From contig JAUMUM010000002.1 in the NCBI GenBank assembly GCA_030530685.1, positions 179,147-243,146 on the forward strand: DNA of 64,000 bases, given 5' to 3'. Origin of the DNA: Actinomycetaceae bacterium (GTDB lineage: Bacteria; Actinomycetota; Actinomycetes; Actinomycetales; Actinomycetaceae). Position numbers and translations under genes: made by a program. Positions 50,921-59,943 of this stretch are shown one piece after another (within the stretch, counting starts at the first letter, position 1; every line of letters starts with the position of its first letter). Below the pieces are notes generated by a model that was given only the letters and a program-made list of their open reading frames with translations, had not been told where the DNA came from and ran no database searches.

Positions 50921-50958
50921 TAAGCGTTCACCCCGGCCAATAAGCGTTCACCCCGGCC
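50921..50958. promoter_or_regulatory. Paired PHO-box-like direct repeats
   Basis: TAAGCGTTCACCCCGGCC occurs twice without mismatch (50921-50938 and 50941-50958), a 20-base period. The inner GTTCACCCCGG matches the 11-base unit of actinomycete PhoP boxes (GTTCACC-type) at all but about one position. It lies between the iron operon and the phosphate transporter operon, about 355 bases upstream of the latter. Confidence 0.45.
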
Positions 50959-51312
50959 GACCCGGACCTTTGTCCCTCGGGCGACGCCTGCCGCCCACCC
51001 TATCCACGGCTCGATGCGTTACCGTACCCAGAACCGCCAAGCACATCTGTCGCGAACCGTCCGAGCCCGCCGTCGCCGACCGAATCTCGCCGGGCCTGCG
51101 CGAGGCAGATGAACCTTCCTCGAACGCGCCCGGGCGCCACACACAGCCGGAGAACACCCTCCGACGTCACCCTTTTTTCGTTGATATACCAGGGAAAAGC
51201 AAAGCTCAAGGACTTCGGGGCCGAAATGTGTGGGCAGTTTTTTCCCAAATGCCTTATTCTGACCAGTGGACTGCCTTTACGGTGAAGGCAACCGTTCAGA
51301 TCAGGAGCTTTC
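50959..51312. other. Leader region of the phosphate transport operon
   Basis: About 350 bases with no supported gene. The part from 51170 to 51270 is AT-richer (TTTTTTCG, TTTTTTCCC) and should contain the promoter, but no -35/-10 pair is convincing. Confidence 0.4.
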
Positions 51313-51933
51313 GTGTCACCTAAGTTCTCGAAGTCCGACTCGCTGTTCGAACTACTTTCAGCACAATCGCAATTTTTGGCACAATCGGCCGACATCCTTG
51401 GGCAAGTTCTCACGGCCGACAATGAGAGCCGCGCATCGCTGAACGAGGAATTACACAAAGTCGAGCAGAACGCCGACGACGCGTGCCACCTCGTCCTCAA
51501 CAAGATCAACCAGTCTTTCGTCCTCCCCTTCGACCGCGAGGATCTCTACAGCCTCGTCTCGGTTGTCGACGACTGCATTGACTTGACCGACGAGGCCGGC
51601 GACAACTTCATCCTCTACAAGCCGGCCGCGCTACCCGAGGGTGTCGCGACGCAGATCGAGATCCTCCAGTCCTGCGCCGAGCTGTCAATCCAGACGATCG
51701 GCCGGCTCGACCGCATCAACGACTCCATTCGGGAGTCGTGGATTGAGGTCAACAAACTCGAAAACCAGGGAGACAAGCTTTACCGCTCGATGATCGCCGA
51801 CCTTTTCGAGGGCGGGACAGACGCTCTCGAAGTCCTCAAGGTCAAGGCCGTCCTCGATACGCTCGAAGACGCGATAGACGCCTACGAACACCTCTTCGGT
51901 ACCATCGAGGCGATTGCAATCAAGGAGTCCTGA
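51313..51933 (+). CDS. DUF47/PhoU-like Pit accessory protein
   Basis: A 206-residue all-helical cytosolic protein of the DUF47 (PhoU-like) family, which is regularly encoded beside Pit phosphate transporters and is thought to modulate them. Visible features are the amphipathic helices FSKSDSLFELLSAQSQFLAQSADILGQVL and VEQNADDACHLVLNKINQSFVLPFDREDLYSLVSVVDDCIDLTDEAGD, the latter being the conserved DREDL/DD-D segment. The GTG start follows AGGAG at five bases. The Pit gene follows after three bases, so they are co-expressed. Confidence 0.92.
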   Translation: MSPKFSKSDSLFELLSAQSQFLAQSADILGQVLTADNESRASLNEELHKVEQNADDACHLVLNKINQSFVLPFDREDLYSLVSVVDDCIDLTDEAGDNFILYKPAALPEGVATQIEILQSCAELSIQTIGRLDRINDSIRESWIEVNKLENQGDKLYRSMIADLFEGGTDALEVLKVKAVLDTLEDAIDAYEHLFGTIEAIAIKES

Positions 51934-51936
51934 CCC

Positions 51937-52950
51937 GTGGACACGACCCTTCTGCTGGTCATCACGATCGTCGTCGTCGCTTTCGTATTCGACTACACGA
52001 ACGGCTTTCATGACGCCGCCAATGCCATCGCGACCTCGGTGGCCACACGGGCGTTATCGCCCCGCACGGCCCTGACGATGGCAGCGATAATGAACTTCGT
52101 TGGCGCACTCCTTGGGACGGAGGTCGCCAAGACCATCGGAGGCGGCATCGTCGAGGTGACGCCAGAATCGGGGAATTTAGGCCTCATAGTTGTGTTCGGC
52201 GCCCTCATAGGCGCCATCACATGGAACATCATCACCTGGTGGTACGGGCTGCCGTCATCATCATCGCACGCCCTCATCGGCTCCCTCGCGGGCGCGGGCA
52301 TCGCGGCGTCGTTCTCCGTGCATTGGACCGTCATCTGGGACAAGGTCATCGTCCCGATGGTCCTCTCCCCCCTCGTGGGCTTCACACTCGCCTACATCCT
52401 CATGAAGATGCTCTTGCGGATCCTGGTAAATGCGCCGTACCGCAAGACGATGCGCGGCTTCCGGCGCTGCCAGATGTTCTCGGCCGCCGCGATCGCTCTG
52501 GGGCACGGCCTCCAGGACGCCCAGAAGACCATGGGCGTCATCGTCATCGCCCTGACCGCGGGCGGGTACCAGAGTGCCGCCGATACCCACATTCCCCTGT
52601 GGGTCCAGGTGGGCGCCGCAGCCGCGATCTCCGCAGGCACGTATTCCGGCGGCTGGCGCATCATGAAGACACTCGGGCAAAAGATCATTGACCTCGATCC
52701 GGCCCGCGGTTTCGTGGCCGAGTCCGTCGGGGCCAGCGTGCTGTACGCGACCGCCTTCCTCATTCACGCCCCCATTTCGACGACGCACACGATCACCTGC
52801 GCGATCATGGGCGTGGGGGCGACCAAGCGCCGATCCGCCGTGCGGTGGGGCATCGCCGGCAATATCGTCGTCGCGTGGGTTGTGACGCTGCCTGCGGCCG
52901 GCCTCGTCGGCGCCCTGGCCACCTGGATTCTGGAGAGCGTGTTCTTCTAA
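51937..52950 (+). CDS. pit: Low-affinity inorganic phosphate transporter (PiT family)
   Basis: A 337-residue membrane carrier that imports metal-phosphate complexes with protons. The two PiT signature halves are present: FDYTNGFHDAANAIATSVATRALSPRTAL near the N-terminus, and SAAAIALGHGLQDAQKTMGVIVIAL in the second half, with GLPSSSSHALIGSLAGAG and APISTTHTITCAIMGVG. About ten spans. GTG at 51937 follows AAGGAG. It is the second gene of the operon with DUF47; the PHO-box-like repeats upstream suggest phosphate control. There is a region without a recognisable terminator downstream. Confidence 0.94.
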   Translation: MDTTLLLVITIVVVAFVFDYTNGFHDAANAIATSVATRALSPRTALTMAAIMNFVGALLGTEVAKTIGGGIVEVTPESGNLGLIVVFGALIGAITWNIITWWYGLPSSSSHALIGSLAGAGIAASFSVHWTVIWDKVIVPMVLSPLVGFTLAYILMKMLLRILVNAPYRKTMRGFRRCQMFSAAAIALGHGLQDAQKTMGVIVIALTAGGYQSAADTHIPLWVQVGAAAAISAGTYSGGWRIMKTLGQKIIDLDPARGFVAESVGASVLYATAFLIHAPISTTHTITCAIMGVGATKRRSAVRWGIAGNIVVAWVVTLPAAGLVGALATWILESVFF

Positions 52951-53093
52951 GACGGCTGCCGGCTCGTCGACTCTGGGCGAATCGTCGACTCCGAGCGAAG
53001 CCATTTCAAGCGTGGCCTACGTCGGGCACTGCCCAACCCCAGGCGGCCCTACCCAAGGCCGCCGGCCTACCTACTCGAGGTGCTGTGCCGTTG

Positions 53094-53720
53094 CTACTCC
53101 AGGCGTCCCTGCCGGAAGAGTTCACCGGCCGCCGCCAACTCGCGCGACGTCGCCAGTAGCGCCGAATCGCGCCGTGTGACCGCCGTGGCCAGTGGATGGG
53201 AGTCGGCCTCGATCCACACCGCCTCGAGCCTGCCCAGCAGCCCCGTGAAGCGCGCGGAGTCGTCGAGCAGCTCGGCGAAGTCGCCTTCGTAAGCGCCGGC
53301 GAAGACCCTGTCCCACTCCTGGCGCAGCACGCCGGGCTTGGGGATGTCGGCCGAGTCTGCCTCCTCGCCTCCCCTCGCGGCGAGGAACTCGGCAACGGCC
53401 TGGTAGCGCTTGGCGACGTCGTCGCCCTCGCGCCGTATCCATTCCCGCAGGAGGTATCCGCGCCAGAGAACGCCCGGCAGGCTGTCTTGCGGGGAGCGCA
53501 CCCACGTTTCGGCGAGCACATCAACGCCCTCGGAATCAACGAGGTCGAGGACGCGGGCGACGGCGGCCCTGTCCGTTTCTCGGAATCGGCGGCCCATCGG
53601 CACGAGCGCCTGAGCGGACGTGTGAGCGAGTTCCGAATTGTAGGCGACGTCGGCATCCCCCTCGATCGCTTCGATCTGGGCGTCATCGAGCTGCGCCGGA
53701 CGGCGGGGCCTTGTGTTCAT
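53094..53720 (-). CDS. Hypothetical helical protein
   Basis: A 208-residue protein that I cannot assign. It is soluble and predicted mostly helical, with DDAQIEAIEGDADVAYNSELAHTSAQALV, RRFRETDRAAVARVLDLVDSEGVDVLAETW, LPGVLWRGYLLREWIRREG and RLEAVWIEADSHPLATAVTRRDSALLA. No catalytic motif, signal peptide or membrane span is visible. ATG at 53720 has a strong GGAGG site six bases upstream and codon use is normal, so it is a real gene. It stands alone, convergent with pit and divergent from the sulfur genes. Confidence 0.75.
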   Translation of the reverse strand: MNTRPRRPAQLDDAQIEAIEGDADVAYNSELAHTSAQALVPMGRRFRETDRAAVARVLDLVDSEGVDVLAETWVRSPQDSLPGVLWRGYLLREWIRREGDDVAKRYQAVAEFLAARGGEEADSADIPKPGVLRQEWDRVFAGAYEGDFAELLDDSARFTGLLGRLEAVWIEADSHPLATAVTRRDSALLATSRELAAAGELFRQGRLE

Positions 53721-53976
53721 GGCGAACCTCCTTTTGTCACGTCTATTGTGACTCAGATCAAGCTTCGGAGGGAACTGGACGCGGTCGCCGTGCCCGGAGT
53801 TTCGCGTTAGCGCCAGGCTTCGCGCATGCCTCACGGCGCACCTGCCGCTCCCTCGACGCAACTGCCACGTCGGTCACATATCGTGAGACCTCCTTTCGCC
53901 GCACACCTCGCGCTGGTAGCTTGGCCTCATCGCTTAGGCGAAACTTCACCTACCCATCGAGTCAGAGGAAACCACC
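53721..53976. other. Divergent promoter region
   Basis: About 256 bases between the hypothetical gene and the cysteine-rich micro-ORF; no gene is supported. A GCTTAGGC/GAAACTTC stretch near 53932-53946 is AT-richer. Together with the 444 bases after the micro-ORF, the gap before the thiosulfate transporter is nearly 800 bases. Confidence 0.4.
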
Positions 53977-54069
53977 ATGGAATCCTTCCGCACCGTCATC
54001 GCAGCCCCGTCGTCGACGGCAGGCATTGCGTGTATGTCGTGCGGCTCGATGCACGGCCGGATGTGTTGA
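53977..54069 (+). CDS. Cysteine-rich 30-residue micro-ORF, candidate leader peptide
   Basis: A short frame with ATG at 53977 preceded by GAGGA at seven bases. The peptide begins MESFRTVIAAPSS and ends IACMSCGSMHGRMC just before TGA, with three cysteines in the last 12 residues. It precedes, by 444 bases on the same strand, genes for thiosulfate uptake and sulfur transfer. Cysteine-rich short upstream ORFs act as cysteine-responsive attenuators of sulfur operons in mycobacteria, so a comparable role is suggested. The ribosome site supports translation; the regulatory role is inference. A small metal-binding peptide is another possibility. Confidence 0.45.
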   Translation: MESFRTVIAAPSSTAGIACMSCGSMHGRMC

Positions 54070-54513
54070 TCGGTAATGCTCGCCGATCCAATCGCTCGCC
54101 ACGTCCGGCCGCACCGATGAGTGCATAGGGACGCTTCCTTCGACTCGCAGTCAATCTTCCGGCCCGTTCTCGGCGCGTCTGCGCCATCAGCCACTGGGCT
54201 TGAGGCTGGCGCCCGACGCATCGAAGACAGCGCGGCACTTCGAAGGCCGCTCCCGTCCCGCTCGACCAGCGGCATCGACAGCGCCCCGCGGCGTTGGCCG
54301 CGCAAGCACGGGGATGCCCGCCACAGGCTCATCCCGCCGTCGGCCCATTGCGTAGCGGGCAGCCTACCGGCCTCGCGGGCAACCGCTTCGCGAATAGCCC
54401 TCGGACACCGCGCAAAGCTCAGCCGCACCGCGGCCGATTGCGGCAATTGGATCGCATGCTCCGCCACCACCCAACCTCGCTTCGTCCACAGCACAGATAA
54501 TGGAGACACCACT
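54070..54513 (+). other. Long leader between micro-ORF and thiosulfate transporter
   Basis: A 444-base GC-rich stretch without a convincing gene. The open frame that continues into the transporter from 54121 lacks a ribosome site and family similarity, so I treat it as untranslated leader. Several GC-rich inverted segments are possible, but no clear terminator with a T tract was found. Confidence 0.4.
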
Positions 54514-55599
54514 ATGCTATTGACAGGCTTCGCCCTGGGAATCGTCCTCGGATTCATCTTCCAACGCGGTAGATTCTGCGTTACCGGAGCGTTCCGCGAC
54601 GTGTGGCTCAGCCGCTCCACGCGCTGGATCACCGCGTTCCTCCTCGCCATTGCCATCCAGGCGGTGCTCGTTCAGACCATGATCGGACTCGGGTGGATTG
54701 ACCCGAAGATCCCAACGCTCGCCGTGATCGCCGTGACGCTCGGCTCGTTCATCTTCGGCATCGGTATCGTCCTGGCCGGCGGCTGCGCCACGGGCACCTA
54801 CTACCGAAGCGGCGAGGGACTCATCGGCTCTTGGATCGCCCTGGCCCTGTACGCGATCACTTCCTCGGTCATGAAGTACGGAATTGGCTCATCGGTAACC
54901 GACGCCCTTCAGGATCAGACACAGCAGGCGACTACCGTGCAGGACACACTCAACATTTCCGGTTGGGTTCCCACGCTGCTATTCGCTGGCTTCGTCGGCT
55001 ACCTGCTTATCCGTCAGAGCCAAAAGCGGCTGACGCCAATCGCCACGCTGCCTCCCAAGCGCAGCGGCATCGCCCACTTCCTCTTCGAAAAGAAGTGGAC
55101 GCCCAACTTCACGGCCACGCTCATCGGCCTGCTCGCCGCGCTGGCCTACCCGCTCTCCCAGGCAACAGGCCGCAACTCCGGCCTGGGCATCACGACGCCG
55201 TCGGCCAACATCGTTTCCTTCCTGACCACCGGCAACGCCACCGAGTACATCGACTGGGGCGTGTGGTTCGTCCTCGGCCTCATCCCCGGCTCCTACATCG
55301 CGGCCAAGGCCTCCGGCGAGTTCCGCCTGCGGGCGCCCGACGCCGCCACCGCCGTGCGCGCCGTCTGGGGCGGACTTCTCATGGGCCTCGGCGCGTCCGT
55401 CGCGGGCGGCTGCACCATCGGCAACTCGCTCGTTCAGACCGCGCTGTTCTCGTGGCAGGGGTGGGTCGCCTTCCTCTTCACCTTCCTCGGTGTGGGCGCG
55501 GGCGTGAAGCTCTTCATCCAGACCCACCGACGCGCGGGCGCCGAGGCGATTCAGGTCTCGTCGGCATCCGATGCCCAGCCGGTCGGTGCCTCGCAGTGA
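54514..55599 (+). CDS. YeeE/YedE (TsuA-like) thiosulfate transporter
   Basis: A 361-residue inner-membrane protein of the YeeE/YedE family, whose structurally known member TsuA imports thiosulfate by relaying it along three cysteines. The three are here in the family motifs: FQRGRFCVTGAFRD (Cys22), LAGGCATGTYYRSGEG (Cys91) and VAGGCTIGNSLVQT (Cys300), the first two at the same numbers as in TsuA. About nine to ten spans. ATG at 54514 follows GGAG at eight bases. It is followed by a TusA-like gene, the usual partner (TsuB), and preceded by the cysteine-rich micro-ORF. Confidence 0.92.
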   Translation: MLLTGFALGIVLGFIFQRGRFCVTGAFRDVWLSRSTRWITAFLLAIAIQAVLVQTMIGLGWIDPKIPTLAVIAVTLGSFIFGIGIVLAGGCATGTYYRSGEGLIGSWIALALYAITSSVMKYGIGSSVTDALQDQTQQATTVQDTLNISGWVPTLLFAGFVGYLLIRQSQKRLTPIATLPPKRSGIAHFLFEKKWTPNFTATLIGLLAALAYPLSQATGRNSGLGITTPSANIVSFLTTGNATEYIDWGVWFVLGLIPGSYIAAKASGEFRLRAPDAATAVRAVWGGLLMGLGASVAGGCTIGNSLVQTALFSWQGWVAFLFTFLGVGAGVKLFIQTHRRAGAEAIQVSSASDAQPVGASQ

Positions 55600-55822
55600 G
55601 CCTGACCGGTAGGCCGAGTCATGCGCGAAAGGCCAACCAAGACGGATTGCCGGCCGGCCGTCATCGAGCGCAGGCTGGCGCGAGACCTCGCCCCTAGACA
55701 CTGCACCTGCGAACGGTGGGCGCTGAGCCGGCGCCCGCCGGAGTGCTCCAACACAACACATAGACCAGATAGACCAGGCAGTCCGCCACAAACAGGCAGT
55801 CCGCCGCAAGAAAGGACCACCC
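55600..55822. repeat. Spacer with short direct repeats between transporter and tusA
   Basis: A 223-base spacer with TAGACCAG twice (about 55760-55778) and CAGGCAGTCCGCC twice (about 55778-55804) just before the ribosome site of the tusA-like gene. No gene is seen. Confidence 0.5.
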
Positions 55823-56119
55823 ATGAACTTCATCAAGCTCAAGCGCAAGGACAAGCCCGAGCCTGTCGCCGTCGAAACCGAGCCGGGCACCGGCAGCAAG
55901 TACGTGCTCGACACGATCGGCCAGGTGTGCCCCTTCCCCCTCGTTGAAGCCAAGCGCGCCATTGAGCCACTGAATTCCGGCGACGAGTTGAAGATCGACT
56001 TCGACTGCACCCAGGCAACGGACTCCATTCCGGCATGGGCCGCCGACAACGGCCACGCAGTCACCGATTTCCGCCAGCTCGACGAGGCCACCTGGACGAT
56101 CACCGTCCGCAAGGCCTGA
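55823..56119 (+). CDS. tusA: TusA-family sulfurtransferase
   Basis: A 98-residue cytosolic sulfur carrier. After a charged 25-residue N-terminal extension comes the TusA domain with the active motif QVCPFPLVEAKRAI; Cys36 in the CPxP motif carries the persulfide. ATG at 55823 follows AAAGGA. It is encoded after the thiosulfate transporter and probably accepts imported sulfur, as the TsuA-TsuB pair does. The N-terminal extension is longer than in E. coli TusA (81 residues). Confidence 0.9.
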   Translation: MNFIKLKRKDKPEPVAVETEPGTGSKYVLDTIGQVCPFPLVEAKRAIEPLNSGDELKIDFDCTQATDSIPAWAADNGHAVTDFRQLDEATWTITVRKA

Positions 56120-56246
56120 AGCGGCGGCCGAGCGCGACCCGGCCAGACGGATGGCGGCTCGTAGGGCGAGCGGCGGCAGACCAGACCTACACCCACGTGA
56201 GGAAATGGACTTCGACGCCGCAGCGTGAAGGCGTTAGAATCGTCGT

Positions 56247-56318
56247 GGGCCTGTAGCTCAACGGCAGAGCCGCGGACTTTTAATCCGTAGGTTGTGGGTT
56301 CGAATCCCACCGGGCCTA
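56247..56318 (+). tRNA. tRNA-Lys (UUU)
   Basis: A 72-base cloverleaf. Acceptor GGGCCTG pairs with CGGGCCT with G-U pairs at two positions, the D-arm is GCTC..GAGC, the anticodon stem is GCGGA/TCCGT around loop CTTTTAA (anticodon TTT), and the T-arm is GTGGG-TTCGAAT-CCCAC. The discriminator base is A and CCA is not encoded. A strong hairpin follows. Confidence 0.95.
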
Positions 56319-56323
56319 CGCAA

Positions 56324-56357
56324 AGGGGTGGCCACCGATTCTTCGGTGACCACCCCT
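56324..56357 (+). terminator. Terminator of tRNA-Lys
   Basis: A stem of 14 pairs with one mismatch (AGGGGTGG-C-CACCGA with TCGGTG-A-CCACCCCT) and a four-base loop, five bases after the tRNA. There is little T tract; a TCTGTTTTCC stretch lies a few bases further on. Confidence 0.75.
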
Positions 56358-56534
56358 CGGTCTGTTTTCCAGCCCTCACGGCTGTGTCTCTAGCCTTATA
56401 CGGCTGTGCCCGCGCCCGCGAGCGGTCCAACGACGATGCCCGCCTCTGGCGTCGCCGTCGGACCGCCACGAGTCGCTACCCCGCGCTGCGGGGCTGACCG
56501 ACTCCTCGGTTCCACGTGCCTCCTGCGCCAGACC

Positions 56535-56987
56535 TCAGCCCTGCGCCGCGGAACGAAGCATCCACGCCTGCTTCTCCAGGCCCGTGGCAATGCCGATGAG
56601 GATGTCGGCGGTCAGATGGTCCTCCTCGTCGACGGCGTCAAGGCTGGCCTTGATCCGATCGGATACGACGAGGAGGAGCTCCTCGAACTGCGGGTAGACC
56701 TCGTCGACTCGCAGGGCTCCGGCGTCGACCTGCTTGAGGCCGCTCTGCTGCGCGACCGTGGCGGCGCGCGCATCGGGGAATCCGCCGATGGCGGCAAGAC
56801 GCTCGGCGACCTCGTCCGAGGCCGCGCGGACCTCGTCGACGATCTCGTCGAGCTGGAGGTGAAGCGCCCGGAAGCGCGAGCCCTGAATATTCCAGTGGGC
56901 CTGCTTGCCGAGAAGGGCGAGGTCGGTCAGATCAACGGTTGCCTGCTGCAATGCCTTGGCCACAACGGGCGACGGTTCCAGAGTCAT
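56535..56987 (-). CDS. dps: Dps-family ferritin-like DNA-protection protein
   Basis: A 150-residue four-helix ferritin-like protein that oxidises and stores iron and protects DNA from peroxide. The intersubunit ferroxidase residues seen in Listeria Dps are all at the same numbers: His31 and His43 (QAHWNIQGSRFRALH), Asp58 and Glu62. The segment HLQLDEIVDEVRAASDEVAERLAAIGG is the Dps signature. ATG at 56987 follows GGAGG. There is no basic DNA-binding tail. Monocistronic, opposite to tRNA-Lys. Confidence 0.95.
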   Translation of the reverse strand: MTLEPSPVVAKALQQATVDLTDLALLGKQAHWNIQGSRFRALHLQLDEIVDEVRAASDEVAERLAAIGGFPDARAATVAQQSGLKQVDAGALRVDEVYPQFEELLLVVSDRIKASLDAVDEEDHLTADILIGIATGLEKQAWMLRSAAQG

Positions 56988-57500
56988 GTTTCCTCCTCTT
57001 TCCTGCCGGTGCTGTGCACCGCCGGTACTCATTAACTTGAACGAATCCAGTTTAACAGAATCTTCTTGCTCCGATGTCGTTTCAACCTATCTATCGGGCC
57101 ACAACGGGACAATCATCTGCCAGGCAGGGTGCCCACTCGCCCGCTGCGTTCCTTTCAACCGCCCGAGGCCCGCGGCCCTAAGTCCCGAGGCGTCGGGCGA
57201 TTCCCGAAGAGCCGGGCGAGCGAGCGCCACTCGCGTCGAGCAGTACCACTCGCGTCCGGCAGTACCACTCCGCCGGACGGTACCGCGTCCGGCAGTACCA
57301 GACACAACGACGCAAGAACCGCTGGCCAGCCGCAACACCAAGCACCGCGGGCTGGCCACAAGCACCAAGCACCGTCGGCCGGGACGCCGAGAGGCCCGGC
57401 GCCTCATCGGCACCGGGCCTCTCAGCTTTCAACTGCGCCAACCGGAAGGCAGCCGCATCGACAAGCGGCCGCACCCATCGGCGGGCAGCTGCATCAGGCG
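56988..57500. repeat. Intergenic region with 19-bp tandem repeats
   Basis: A 513-base gap. At 57232-57300 there are nearly three copies of CGCGTCCGGCAGTACCACT, partly interrupted, and near 57338-57373 two copies of CACCAAGCACCG. No gene is supported. The terminator of the amylosucrase gene lies at its right end. Confidence 0.6.
57389..57423. terminator. Terminator after amylosucrase gene
   Basis: A perfect 11-base-pair stem (GAGAGGCCCGG / CCGGGCCTCTC) with a 13-base loop, about 78 bases past the minus-strand stop at 57501. Confidence 0.6.
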
Positions 57501-59387
57501 CTATGTCTCGGCTGCGACGAACCACGCGGCCTGGTATGGCGCGAAGTCGATCCGCGGCAGGCTCAGGTCCCACTCGTAGCCGCCCAGGAGCTCGCGGGCC
57601 TTCATGCCCACGCGCTTGGCCAGCACGTCGTGCCTGAGCGAGACGGTTTCGCTCGTGAAGTTGTAGACCTGGACCATGTTCCCGAGCGGATGCTTGCGCT
57701 CCAGGACGAGCAGCCGGTGCTCAGGGCTTTCCACAGGATCCGAGGCGGTCGCGGCGTGGATCTGCGTCGTCGCCGCACGCACAGTGAGAATGTGCCTGAT
57801 CGCGGCGTTGACGCGCCCAGCCGGGCTCTCCGTATCCGTCTCCACGCGCTTGGCCAGTTCCCAGTCCATGAACGGGCGGTGCGCCCAGCGGTTGTCCTCG
57901 GCGTGAGCCGGGTCGTCCACATAGTTCATGTCGTTGAACATGCCGAGCTCGTCGCCCATGTACAGCAGCGGGACGCCGCCATAGCCGGCGATCACCGCGT
58001 ACATGAGCGAGATGCGCTTGATGGCCAGGTCGATTTCCTGCTCGTCGCCCTCCTCGACCGCCTTCTCCAGGCCCGCGAGGCTGGCGCAGCTGCCGGAGAT
58101 GCGGCTGTCGCCAGTGGCGGGGTTCTCCTGGAAGATGAGACCGCGCGAGAAGGATCCGGGATGCTTGCCCGAGTAGAAATCGGACAGGTAGGCGCGGTGG
58201 CCCGGCCCGGTGACGCCCACCATCTGGGCGTCGTGGTCCGAGATCGCCCATCCGATGTCGTCGTGGCAGCGCACGTAGGTGGCCCACGTCGCCGTTCCCG
58301 GCTTGCTGGGCATCTCCGCGAGCGCGACCTGCGCCATCTCCGCACCACCCGTGGCCAGCGAGTTCCACAGCTGGACCATGAGCTCGTTGTGGTAGGCCAT
58401 GTCCGAAACCAGCCCGTAGTGCTTGCCCACTCCGAGGTACGGCATGAGGTCCTCGGGCGCGACGATGGCCTCGGCCTTGAAGGCCACGGCCGGCGCCGCA
58501 ATGCGCAGGCACGCGCGCAGGACCTGGGTCATGTCGTGGACCTCGGGCTGGTTCTGGCAGTTGGTGCCGAGCCGCTTCCAAATGAACGCGATCGCGTCCA
58601 GCCGGAAAATCTCGACGCCCTTATTGGCCAGCCAGCAGATGAGCTCGACGAACTCGTAGAGGACATTCGGGTTGGCCCAGTTGAGGTCCCACTGGTAGTC
58701 GTTGAACGTCGTCCACACCCACTGCCCGGCTTCCTCGTTCCAGGTGAAGTTGCCCGGCGCGAAGTCCGGGAAGATCTCCGGAAGAGTCTGCTCGTACTGA
58801 TCGGGCACCTCGCGGTCGGGGAACATGAGGAAGTACTCGCGGTACTTCGGGTCGCCCGCGCGGGCCTTGACGGCCCACTCGTGCTCCTTGGCCACGTGGT
58901 TGAGCACGAGGTCCATCTCCAGCGAGATGCCCTCCTCGCGCAGCGAGGCCGTCAGGTCCTCGAGGTCCTCCATCGTGCCGAGGTCACCGCGGATCTTGCG
59001 GTAGTCCTGTACGGCGTATCCGCCGTCGTTGGCGCCCTCGCGCGGCTGGAGGAACGGCATGAGATGCAGGTAGCGCACGCCCAGGCCCTTGAGGTAATCG
59101 ATATGCTCGCGCACCCCGGCGAAGTCGCCGGCGAAGCGGTCCGCATAGCAGACATAGCCAATCATCTCGGGCTGCTGGAGCCAGTCCGGGCGCAGGATGC
59201 GCTCGTCGTCGAGGTGCTTGAGTTCCTCGGATCGCGCCGCCATGGCCTCCTGGATGATCTCGGCCAGCCTCGCCTGCACCTCGTCTGCCCGGCCGGGGTA
59301 GAGCACCTCGAGCGAACTGGAGATCAGCGGGACGTAGCGGGCCCACCTCAGGTCGAAGTCGCGCTTGGTCGTCGCGTCGAGCGCCAT
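57501..59387 (-). CDS. Amylosucrase (GH13 subfamily 4)
   Basis: A 628-residue alpha-amylase-superfamily enzyme. The segment [20 protein letters not shown] is diagnostic for amylosucrase, which transfers glucose from sucrose to an alpha-1,4-glucan and frees fructose. The catalytic Asp is in [24 protein letters not shown] (about residue 263), the acid/base Glu in [12 protein letters not shown] (about 305) and the stabilising Asp in [10 protein letters not shown] (about 376). The helical N-terminal domain of amylosucrases is present ([17 protein letters not shown]). ATG at 59387 begins one base after the universal-stress gene stop. No signal peptide, so it is cytosolic. The SLC45-like transporter upstream fits sucrose import. 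Confidence 0.9.
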   Translation of the reverse strand: MALDATTKRDFDLRWARYVPLISSSLEVLYPGRADEVQARLAEIIQEAMAARSEELKHLDDERILRPDWLQQPEMIGYVCYADRFAGDFAGVREHIDYLKGLGVRYLHLMPFLQPREGANDGGYAVQDYRKIRGDLGTMEDLEDLTASLREEGISLEMDLVLNHVAKEHEWAVKARAGDPKYREYFLMFPDREVPDQYEQTLPEIFPDFAPGNFTWNEEAGQWVWTTFNDYQWDLNWANPNVLYEFVELICWLANKGVEIFRLDAIAFIWKRLGTNCQNQPEVHDMTQVLRACLRIAAPAVAFKAEAIVAPEDLMPYLGVGKHYGLVSDMAYHNELMVQLWNSLATGGAEMAQVALAEMPSKPGTATWATYVRCHDDIGWAISDHDAQMVGVTGPGHRAYLSDFYSGKHPGSFSRGLIFQENPATGDSRISGSCASLAGLEKAVEEGDEQEIDLAIKRISLMYAVIAGYGGVPLLYMGDELGMFNDMNYVDDPAHAEDNRWAHRPFMDWELAKRVETDTESPAGRVNAAIRHILTVRAATTQIHAATASDPVESPEHRLLVLERKHPLGNMVQVYNFTSETVSLRHDVLAKRVGMKARELLGGYEWDLSLPRIDFAPYQAAWFVAAET

Positions 59388-59388
59388 G

Positions 59389-59943
59389 TCAGGCCCCCGC
59401 ATCCGCCGACTCGGCGGCGCCTTCGACCTTCAGCCCGGCGACATCCTCGGCTACGTTCGGCTCGGCGGCGCCCTCGACCGGACGCACAATGAGCACGTCG
59501 CGATGCGCCCGCCGCACGACCTCGGACGCTACGGTGCCTAGCAGGCGCCCGGCGATCGAGGTGTCGCGGATGGCCCCGAGCACGAGGGCGTCGACCTCGT
59601 ACTGCTTGGCCGATTCGAGAAGGGCGGAGGCGGGCTCGCCGTCGACGAGCAGCGCCGCCGCGACCTTGACGCCGTGGGATTCGACGATAGCCACGGCCTC
59701 CTCGAGCGCCTTCGTGGCGGTTGCCGAGCCCGGCACCTGGCCGAGCGTGGCCACCTGCGCCGGGCTGCCCTCCTGGCTGGCGCTGTCGCGCGAGCTCAGA
59801 GTGGTGTAGGCGCAGATGATGACGACGTCGGCCCCGTGGGCCTTGGCGAGCGTCGCAGCGCGGACCACCGTCGGGCCCGCGAGCGAGCTGCCGTCGGTGC
59901 CAACGAGGATCCGGCCGTAACCCTGGACCTGTGCATCAGTCAC
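59389..59943 (-). CDS. Universal stress protein (UspA family)
   Basis: A 184-residue UspA-fold protein. The start [21 protein letters not shown] and the end [39 protein letters not shown] are family-typical, but the nucleotide loop, normally GxxG followed by nine residues and GS/T, reads [15 protein letters not shown], so the second glycine is missing. A Glu/Ala-rich C-terminal extension of about 30 residues follows. The GTG start overlaps the transporter stop by eight bases and its stop is one base before the amylosucrase ATG, so the three genes are tightly coupled. Role in sucrose metabolism unknown. Confidence 0.88.
   Translation of the reverse strand: MTDAQVQGYGRILVGTDGSSLAGPTVVRAATLAKAHGADVVIICAYTTLSSRDSASQEGSPAQVATLGQVPGSATATKALEEAVAIVESHGVKVAAALLVDGEPASALLESAKQYEVDALVLGAIRDTSIAGRLLGTVASEVVRRAHRDVLIVRPVEGAAEPNVAEDVAGLKVEGAAESADAGA

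Noticed and set aside
54121..54513. Long N-terminal extension of the thiosulfate transporter frame
   Set aside because: It has no ribosome site, normal family members start at the ATG at 54514, and using that start puts Cys22 and Cys91 at the same numbers as TsuA.
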